Notes under the pieces: model-generated
The model's input: the letters and a program-made list of their open reading frames with translations, nothing else
Database searches by the model: none
What the model was told of the DNA's origin: nothing
Translations under genes and position numbers: made by a program
From: an uncultured Clostridia bacterium
GTDB taxonomy: Bacteria > Bacillota > Clostridia > Peptostreptococcales > Anaerovoracaceae
DNA length: 5,010 nucleotides
Direction of reading: 5' to 3'
Assembly (NCBI GenBank): GCA_946402595.1
Contig: CAMIWY010000137.1
Coordinates: 1 to 5,010, forward strand
Part shown: piece after piece, positions 1 to 5,010 of the stretch
Numbering within the stretch: position 1 is the stretch's first letter
Layout: every line of letters begins with the position of its first letter

Positions 1-719
1 TCATGTATCCTGACGCAGAAGAGAATGTCCTGACAGACATAGATTTTGAGGCAAGACCGGGTGAGACTACCGCTATCATCGGATCTACCGGATGCGGCAA
101 GACAACGCTCATAAGCCTCATACCGAGGTTCTTCGATGTTACTGAAGGCAGAGTTACTGTGGGCGGCAGGGACGTAAGAGACATAACACTCCGCTCCCTG
201 AGAGACTCGATAGGCTATGTCCCTCAGAAAGGAATACTCTTCTCAGGCACTATCGGGGAAAACATACGCTGGGGCGATGAGGATGCGACTGATGAGGAAG
301 TCCGCCTCGCTGCGGAGATATCTCAGGCGACAGGATTCATTGATGAGCGTCCTGAAGGATATGACAGCGTCATTTCACAGGGCGGTGCCAACGTATCCGG
401 AGGTCAGAAGCAGAGGCTTGCTATTGCAAGAGCTGTCATCAAGAAGCCTGAGATCATGATCTTCGATGATTCATTCTCGGCTCTGGATATGAAGACTGAT
501 GCAGCGCTCAGAAAGGCTCTTGAGAAGAATATTGCTGATTCGGTCAGAATAATCGTGGCTCAGAGGGTCGGTACGATACTCAATGCTGAGCAGATCATCG
601 TGCTCGATGAGGGCAGGATAGCAGGAAAAGGCACACATGCAGAGCTCATGAAGAGCTGCAGCATATATCAGGATATAGCGAGGTCACAGCTCTCTGAGCG
701 TGAGCTTGAGGCAGTATAA
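1..719 (+). CDS. ABC exporter half, C-terminal ATPase domain (5' partial), degenerate-site subunit
   Basis: This is the nucleotide-binding domain of an exporter-type ABC half-transporter; the membrane domain lies off the left edge. The ATG at base 3 is not the start: the Tyr of the following YPD is the A-loop tyrosine, normally reached only after several hundred residues. Counting from that Met, I see Walker A GSTGCGKT (27-34), Q-loop Gln75, signature NVSGGQ (130-135), Walker B IFDD (153-156), D-loop SALD (159-162) and the switch region VAQR (185-188). Two catalytic positions are non-canonical: Asp156 replaces the Walker B Glu and Gln187 replaces the switch His. The same substitutions are known in the degenerate subunit of heterodimeric exporters such as TM287, so this is probably a working partner rather than a decaying gene. 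It would pair with the product of the next gene at the cytoplasmic membrane. The substrate cannot be told from sequence; multidrug or lipid export is typical of the family. Confidence 0.95.
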   Translation, partial: MYPDAEENVLTDIDFEARPGETTAIIGSTGCGKTTLISLIPRFFDVTEGRVTVGGRDVRDITLRSLRDSIGYVPQKGILFSGTIGENIRWGDEDATDEEVRLAAEISQATGFIDERPEGYDSVISQGGANVSGGQKQRLAIARAVIKKPEIMIFDDSFSALDMKTDAALRKALEKNIADSVRIIVAQRVGTILNAEQIIVLDEGRIAGKGTHAELMKSCSIYQDIARSQLSERELEAV

Positions 720-720
720 C

Positions 721-724
721 GGAG
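721..724 (+). promoter_or_regulatory. weak or distant ribosome binding site for the second ABC half
   Basis: GGAG is the only Shine-Dalgarno-like match in the 21-base gap, and it lies 16 bases from the ATG at 741, longer than the usual 5-10. No other start codon lies in this frame between the upstream stop and 741. Initiation may therefore depend partly on ribosomes finishing the upstream gene (translational coupling), which would help keep the two subunits in balance. The coupling is inference. Confidence 0.4.
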
Positions 725-740
725 ACAGAAGATACAGCGG

Positions 741-2603
741 ATGGCAGAAAACGAAAACAGCCAGCAGAATAATACGCGGAGAAAGCGGAGAGGCGGCGGA
801 GGCCCGAGCGCGATACTGGCCGGTGCGGAGAAGCCTAAGAACTTCCGCAAGGCGGTGAGCGATACCCTCAGTTACATGGGAGGGTATAAGCTTGCTGTAG
901 TTTTCGTTGTCTTCATTGCAGCACTGGCTACAATTTTCGAAACAGTCGGTCCTAAGGTAATGGGGCGCGCGACCACGCTTATCGCGGAGGGCGTCATGGC
1001 CAGGCTCAGGGGCACGGGCGGCATCGACTTTGAAGCTGTCGGCAAAGTCCTGATGCTCACGATGTTCCTGTATGCCGTCGGAGCTTTTGCACAGTGGCTG
1101 CAGGCCTTCATCATGACGAATATCACGCAGAAGATAGTCTACCGCATGAGACGCGATATCTCTGAGAAGATAAGCCGCATGCCTGTCGGGTATTTTGAAC
1201 GTGTCCAGACCGGAGAGATACTCTCCAGGATCACCAACGATGTGGATACACTCGGCCAGGCACTGAGCCAGAGCATATCCAACTTCATATGGGCGATAGT
1301 AAGCATGGCCGGCATAGTGATAGTCATGCTGACCATCAATGTCACTATGACGATAATAGCCCTTCTGGTCGTGCCGCTGTCCGCTGTCGTGATGGCAATG
1401 CTCATAAAGGTGTCCCAGCCGCATTTCAAGGCGCAGCAGGAATACCTCGGAATAATTGACGGACAGGTCGAGGAGAATTTCTCAGGACATCTTGTCATCA
1501 AGGCTTTCAACCGCGAGAAGGAGATGACTGAAGAATTCAGCAAGGCCAATGAGAAGCTCTATGAATCCGCATGGAAATCCCAGTTCCTGTCAGGCATGAT
1601 GCGTCCTCTCATGAGGATAGTGAGCAACCTCGGATATGCGGGCGTTGCCATCGCCGGAGGCATCCTGTGCGTCCGTGGCGCAATAGGCGTAGGGGACATC
1701 CAGGCATTCGTACAGTACGTCAAGAACATAGGCCAGCCTATCCAGGAGATCGCGCAGATAATGAATCAGGTGCAGTCCATGGCAGCGGCTGCTGAGAGAG
1801 TGTTTGAGTTCCTTGAAGAGGAAGAGGAGACTGACAGGCCGGATGCTATAGATGATGCCGGCGAGATAGAAGGCGCCGTTGAGTTCGATCATGTTTCATT
1901 CGGATATGATCCTGATCACATTGTAATCCACGATTTCAGCGCAAAAGTCAAGCCGGGACAGAAGATCGCCATCGTAGGACATACAGGTGCGGGCAAAACC
2001 ACTATTGTCAAGCTGCTCATGAGGTTTTATGATGTAAACAGCGGAGCTATAAAAGTCGACGGAAGGGACATAAGAGATCTCACCAGAAAGGCGCACAGAG
2101 ACAGCTTCGCGATGGTCCTGCAGGACACATGGCTGTTCAAGGGCACTATCAAAGATAATATAAAGTTCGGAAGAGAAGATGCTACCAACGAGGAGATAAT
2201 CGCGGCAGCAAAGGCAGCGAAGGCACATCACTTCATCAGGACTCTGCCGGGAGGCTACAGGATGGTCCTCAATGAGGATGCGACCAACATCTCCGAAGGC
2301 CAGAGGCAGCTTCTTACGATCGCAAGAGCTATACTTGCTGACAAGAGGCTCCTGATCCTGGATGAGGCGACTTCTTCAGTAGATACGAGGACTGAGGAAG
2401 AGATCCAGAAGGCTATGGATGCACTGACTCATGACAGGACGAGCTTCATTATCGCGCACAGGCTTTCGACGATCAAAAACGCAGATCTGATCCTGGTAAT
2501 GGATCACGGAGATATAGTAGAACAGGGAACGCATGAAGAACTCCTTGCGAGGGGAGGTGCGTATGCAGACCTGTACAATTCACAGTTTGAAAACGTTGGT
2601 TAA
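741..2603 (+). CDS. ABC exporter half-transporter (membrane + ATPase domains), catalytic-site subunit
   Basis: This is a complete 620-residue type IV (exporter-fold) ABC half-transporter. It opens with a basic, glycine-rich stretch (about 13-21), common in this subfamily. Hydrophobic segments lie near residues 50-71, 100-123, 178-198, 200-222 and 293-313, with a less hydrophobic sixth around 318-340. The ATPase domain follows: A-loop Tyr389, Walker A GHTGAGKTT (413-421), Q-loop Gln461, signature NISEGQRQ (516-523), Walker B LILDE with Asp541 and catalytic Glu542, D-loop SSVD (545-548) and switch His573. All hydrolysis residues are canonical, but the signature is SEGQ rather than SGGQ. This complements the upstream subunit, so the pair should be an obligate heterodimer with one hydrolysing site, like LmrCD or TM287/288. 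The gene starts 21 bases after the upstream stop. Drug, peptide or lipid export is possible; the substrate is unknown. Confidence 0.96.
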   Translation: MAENENSQQNNTRRKRRGGGGPSAILAGAEKPKNFRKAVSDTLSYMGGYKLAVVFVVFIAALATIFETVGPKVMGRATTLIAEGVMARLRGTGGIDFEAVGKVLMLTMFLYAVGAFAQWLQAFIMTNITQKIVYRMRRDISEKISRMPVGYFERVQTGEILSRITNDVDTLGQALSQSISNFIWAIVSMAGIVIVMLTINVTMTIIALLVVPLSAVVMAMLIKVSQPHFKAQQEYLGIIDGQVEENFSGHLVIKAFNREKEMTEEFSKANEKLYESAWKSQFLSGMMRPLMRIVSNLGYAGVAIAGGILCVRGAIGVGDIQAFVQYVKNIGQPIQEIAQIMNQVQSMAAAAERVFEFLEEEEETDRPDAIDDAGEIEGAVEFDHVSFGYDPDHIVIHDFSAKVKPGQKIAIVGHTGAGKTTIVKLLMRFYDVNSGAIKVDGRDIRDLTRKAHRDSFAMVLQDTWLFKGTIKDNIKFGREDATNEEIIAAAKAAKAHHFIRTLPGGYRMVLNEDATNISEGQRQLLTIARAILADKRLLILDEATSSVDTRTEEEIQKAMDALTHDRTSFIIAHRLSTIKNADLILVMDHGDIVEQGTHEELLARGGAYADLYNSQFENVG

Positions 2604-2613
2604 TGCAAAGCTG

Positions 2614-2625
2614 AAGGGAGAAGGA
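2614..2625 (+). promoter_or_regulatory. strong ribosome binding site for the phosphosugar mutase
   Basis: A purine-rich run AAGGGAGAAGGA contains GGGAG (2616-2620), 9 bases from the ATG at 2630. That favours 2630 over the in-frame ATG at 2642 (Met5), which would sit about 21 bases from GGGAG. It is clearly better placed than the site for the preceding gene, suggesting independent and efficient initiation. Confidence 0.7.
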
Positions 2626-2629
2626 ACAC

Positions 2630-4339
2630 ATGAGAACTTACATGGAAGAGTACAAGTACTGGCTGGAGTCGGATGTTGTTGACAGCGCCACCAAGACGGA
2701 GCTTATGGGCATCGCAGGGAACGAGGCTGAGATAGAGGGAAGATTCAAGGCAATGCTCTCGTTCGGAACAGCAGGACTCAGAGGGACAATGAAAGCCGGT
2801 ATCGGCAACATGAATGTATATACAGTAAGATATGCTACTCAGGGACTTGCCAATCTCATCATAGAAAAGGGCGGCCAGATAGGCGGCACCTCCACTGAGG
2901 GACACGGAGTGGCTATCGCACATGATTCCAGGAACAACTCCAGACTGTTTGCGGAAGAGGCTGCAAGAGTACTCGCGGCAAACGGCATAAAGGTGTATCT
3001 CTTTGACGATATGAGACCTACTCCGGAGCTGTCATTCGCTGTCAGACAGACAGACTCCATCGCCGGCATCAACATCACTGCAAGCCACAATCCTAAGGAA
3101 TATAACGGATACAAGGCATACTGGGCGGACGGAGCACAGCTCGGACCTGAGCATGCAGATGTAGTATCCGCTGAGATCGCCAAGATCGATATATTCAAGG
3201 ATGTAAAACTTACAGACTACCTCAAGGCACGCGAGGAAGGCATCATTGAGATCCTCGGAAAGGACATGGACGAGGTATACATCAGGAAGGTAATGGAGAC
3301 CTCCATCACCCGCAAGTATATCGAGCAGGTAGGACCTGAGATGAAGATCGTCTTCACTCCGTTCCACGGAGCAGGCTACAAACTGGTTCCTGAGATCCTT
3401 AAGAGACAGGGCTACGGAGCTATCATCCCTGTAGAGGAGCAGATGGTACCTGACGGAAACTTCCCGACTGTAAAATCACCTAACCCTGAGAACACCGAGG
3501 GTTTTGCACTCGCTATCGAGTACGCTGAAAAGAACGGTGCGGAGCTCGTCATCGGAGTTGACCCTGACAGTGACAGATGCGGAGCTGTAGTCAAGGACGG
3601 GGACAGCTATAAGGTCCTGACAGGAAACCAGATAGCATGCCTGATGCTCGACTACATCATCACAATGAGAAAAGAGCTCGGAACAATGCCGTACAAGCCT
3701 TTTGTCTGCAAATCCATCGTTTCGACAGTAATGGCCAACAGGATCTGCGAGATGAACGATGTAAAGATGTACGAAGTTCTCACCGGATTCAAGTTCATCG
3801 GTGAGAAGATCAAGCAGCACGATGAGGGCGGTGACGAGAACTTTATCTTCGGATTCGAGGAGAGCATCGGATTCCTTGGCGGCACATATGCAAGAGACAA
3901 GGATGCCGTATTCGCTGCAATGATGATGGCTGAGGTTGGCTGCTACTACAAGGCTAAGGGAATGTCCGTATATGAAGGACTCCAGGAGCTGTATAAGAAG
4001 TACGGATATTACATTGAGAACACCGAATCCGCTGTATTCGAAGGCTATGATGCTCAGGACAAGATGAAGGCTGTAATGACCAACATCAGAGCTGACCAGC
4101 CGGCGAAGATCGGACTTAAGGTCACAGGACTCAAGGACTACATGACAGATATCCCGGGATTCACTAAGAGCAACGTTCTCTTCTACGATCTTGAGGACGG
4201 ATGTGCTGTAGCTGTAAGACCGTCGGGAACAGAGCCTAAGGTCAAGACCTATGTCATGGCCAAGGGAAGCACTGCAGAAGAGGCTGAAAAGCGCCGCAAG
4301 GCTATCCGCAATGCAGTGGACAAGCTTCTCAAGGCATAA
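2630..4339 (+). CDS. pgcA: phosphosugar mutase, probable alpha-phosphoglucomutase
   Basis: This is a complete 569-residue member of the alpha-D-phosphohexomutase superfamily, close in length to Bacillus PgcA (about 580), whose N-terminus it also resembles. It probably interconverts glucose-6-phosphate and glucose-1-phosphate in the cytoplasm, feeding UDP-glucose for glycolipids, wall polymers or glycogen. All four active-site elements are present: the phosphoserine loop TASHNP with catalytic Ser152, the magnesium loop DPDSDR (311-316), the sugar-recognition loop GFEESIG (408-414) and the phosphate-binding loop RPSGTEPK (530-537). Other conserved pieces are FGTAGLRG (45-52), HDSR (98-101), FTPFHGAG (242-249) and TGFKFIGEK (385-393). 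The GFEES loop suits a glucose/mannose mutase rather than the GlmM type. Phosphomannomutase activity, alone or in addition, cannot be excluded, so the symbol rests on family resemblance. By hand count, isoleucine is overwhelmingly ATC here, unlike the transporter genes, hinting at higher expression. Confidence 0.95.
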   Translation: MRTYMEEYKYWLESDVVDSATKTELMGIAGNEAEIEGRFKAMLSFGTAGLRGTMKAGIGNMNVYTVRYATQGLANLIIEKGGQIGGTSTEGHGVAIAHDSRNNSRLFAEEAARVLAANGIKVYLFDDMRPTPELSFAVRQTDSIAGINITASHNPKEYNGYKAYWADGAQLGPEHADVVSAEIAKIDIFKDVKLTDYLKAREEGIIEILGKDMDEVYIRKVMETSITRKYIEQVGPEMKIVFTPFHGAGYKLVPEILKRQGYGAIIPVEEQMVPDGNFPTVKSPNPENTEGFALAIEYAEKNGAELVIGVDPDSDRCGAVVKDGDSYKVLTGNQIACLMLDYIITMRKELGTMPYKPFVCKSIVSTVMANRICEMNDVKMYEVLTGFKFIGEKIKQHDEGGDENFIFGFEESIGFLGGTYARDKDAVFAAMMMAEVGCYYKAKGMSVYEGLQELYKKYGYYIENTESAVFEGYDAQDKMKAVMTNIRADQPAKIGLKVTGLKDYMTDIPGFTKSNVLFYDLEDGCAVAVRPSGTEPKVKTYVMAKGSTAEEAEKRRKAIRNAVDKLLKA

Positions 4340-4354
4340 AATCAGAAAACACAC

Positions 4355-4360
4355 AGAAGG
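4355..4360 (+). promoter_or_regulatory. ribosome binding site for the 3' membrane protein
   Basis: AGAAGG lies 12 bases before the ATG at 4373, slightly long but acceptable. The next in-frame ATG (4391, Met7) would be 30 bases away, so 4373 is preferred. The 33-base gap after the mutase stop shows no hairpin with a T-run, so transcription probably continues into this gene. Confidence 0.5.
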
Positions 4361-4372
4361 ACCATTGTATTT

Positions 4373-5010
4373 ATGAAGCAGGACAGAGCTATGAAGTGGG
4401 TGGGGATCCTCGCTGCTGTAAGCGGGCTCCTCGCCATATCGGTAGGCAGATTCATCATGGGAGGAATAATCCTGCTGCTCTCATTCGGGATATTCTGGAA
4501 CAGAGGCAGCGGAAAGTTCAATGACCGCAGCGTATATGAGAAGGTAATAAAGACTGACCTGACCATCGCGCAGCTGTACAGCCGGATCAGGGACATGGAT
4601 ACTCCTCTGGGCAGGGCATGGATCGCAGGGCACAAGGGATTCGAAGGGGACAGCATAGTCTTCGGACCTAACAGATTCAAGGACTGCATCGTCATTTCAC
4701 ATAAGAAGGATTACCTCGATGTCAAGCACATCACGCTGGTGGACAATATCATCAGAGGGCCTGAGGATGAATACAGGTTCAGGGATTTCATAAATGTGTC
4801 CGAGACCGAGGTCACGCCCGAAAGATACGCCGAATTCGCCGGGCTCAAGATGGGCTGCATCATGATGATCTCCCACCTTCAGGACGTGATCGAAAAGCTT
4901 GACCGTGACAGGAACGCAGAGATCCCTGCATCAGATGATGAATACAATTTCTACTATCACAACTCGACTGAAGGTCACTTCAGAGATGAAGACGGGGATG
5001 ATATCCTCAG
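4373..5010 (+). CDS. uncharacterised membrane-hairpin protein (3' partial)
   Basis: This frame is open from ATG 4373 to the window end: 212 codons plus two bases, with no stop. I do not recognise the family. A short basic N-terminus (MKQDRAMK) is followed by two hydrophobic segments, about residues 9-24 and 27-42, separated only by Gly-Arg. They look like a tight membrane hairpin; the flanking positive charges (NRGSGK after the second) suggest both ends are cytoplasmic. Residues from about 45 form a soluble region rich in charged and aromatic residues, including TPLGRAW (77-83) and FGPNRFKDCIVIS (97-109), with likely beta-strands. A possible amphipathic helix (MGCIMMISHLQDVIEKL) comes later, followed by an acidic tail near the edge. 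There is no signal-peptide cleavage site or recognisable catalytic motif. It follows the mutase by 33 bases in the same direction, so it is probably co-transcribed. That it is a gene is well supported by the start site, hydrophobic pattern and long open frame; its role is unknown. Confidence 0.8.
   Translation, partial: MKQDRAMKWVGILAAVSGLLAISVGRFIMGGIILLLSFGIFWNRGSGKFNDRSVYEKVIKTDLTIAQLYSRIRDMDTPLGRAWIAGHKGFEGDSIVFGPNRFKDCIVISHKKDYLDVKHITLVDNIIRGPEDEYRFRDFINVSETEVTPERYAEFAGLKMGCIMMISHLQDVIEKLDRDRNAEIPASDDEYNFYYHNSTEGHFRDEDGDDIL

Noticed and set aside
3..5. ATG at base 3 as the start of the first gene
   Set aside because: It falls immediately before the A-loop tyrosine of the ATPase domain, and the frame is open at the window edge. 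The real start lies upstream, outside the window.
684..1424. Minus-strand open frame of 246 codons opposite the second ABC half
   Set aside because: It lies opposite sequence encoding the conserved exporter membrane domain, is unusually rich in His, Tyr and Cys, and resembles no family. It is a mirror frame of the real gene.
2587..2615. Possible promoter (TTGAAA at 2587) before the mutase
   Set aside because: No TATAAT-like hexamer lies 16-18 bases downstream; the TAATGC at 2601 is only 8 bases away. An internal promoter cannot be supported.
3476..4354. Minus-strand open frame of 292 codons opposite the mutase
   Set aside because: The plus strand encodes conserved mutase active-site motifs throughout this span. 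The reverse product is a low-complexity Leu/Ser/Cys-rich sequence without recognisable domains.
4340..4372. Terminator between the mutase and the last gene
   Set aside because: The 33-base gap is A-rich and shows no stable inverted repeat followed by a T-run.
4342..4695. Minus-strand open frame of 117 codons opposite the start of the last gene
   Set aside because: The plus-strand frame runs 212 codons to the window end, has a ribosome binding site and a coherent hydrophobic hairpin, and continues the gene direction. The reverse frame has none of this context.

Overview
The window reads as a compact stretch of a Bacillota chromosome, most likely from an anaerobic Clostridia-type lineage. The basis is protein family rather than any taxonomic marker: a heterodimeric multidrug-type ABC exporter of the LmrCD/TM287-288 kind and a PgcA-type long phosphosugar mutase, both typical of Bacillota. 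Codon use is mixed (AGA/AGG arginine, frequent ATA isoleucine in the transporter genes) at moderate GC.

Layout, all on the + strand and tightly packed. (1) 1-719: the C-terminal nucleotide-binding domain of an ABC exporter half, cut by the left edge. (2) 741-2603: a complete second exporter half with membrane and ATPase domains. (3) 2630-4339: a complete alpha-D-phosphohexomutase, probably phosphoglucomutase. (4) 4373-5010: the start of an unrecognised small membrane protein, running off the right edge. The gaps are 21, 26 and 33 bases. None holds a convincing terminator or promoter, so the four genes are plausibly one transcript. No RNA gene, mobile element, repeat array or CRISPR was seen, and no stretch over 300 bases lacks a gene.

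The two transporter halves complement each other at the residue level. The first has a degenerate Walker B (Asp for Glu) and Gln for the switch His, but an intact SGGQ signature. The second has intact Walker A/B and His but a degenerate SEGQ signature. Together they predict one catalytic and one non-hydrolysing ATP site, as in known heterodimeric exporters. The mutase would interconvert glucose-6-phosphate and glucose-1-phosphate; no functional link to the exporter is evident. I found no clear sign of a new biological system. The least explained item is the truncated membrane protein at the right edge.
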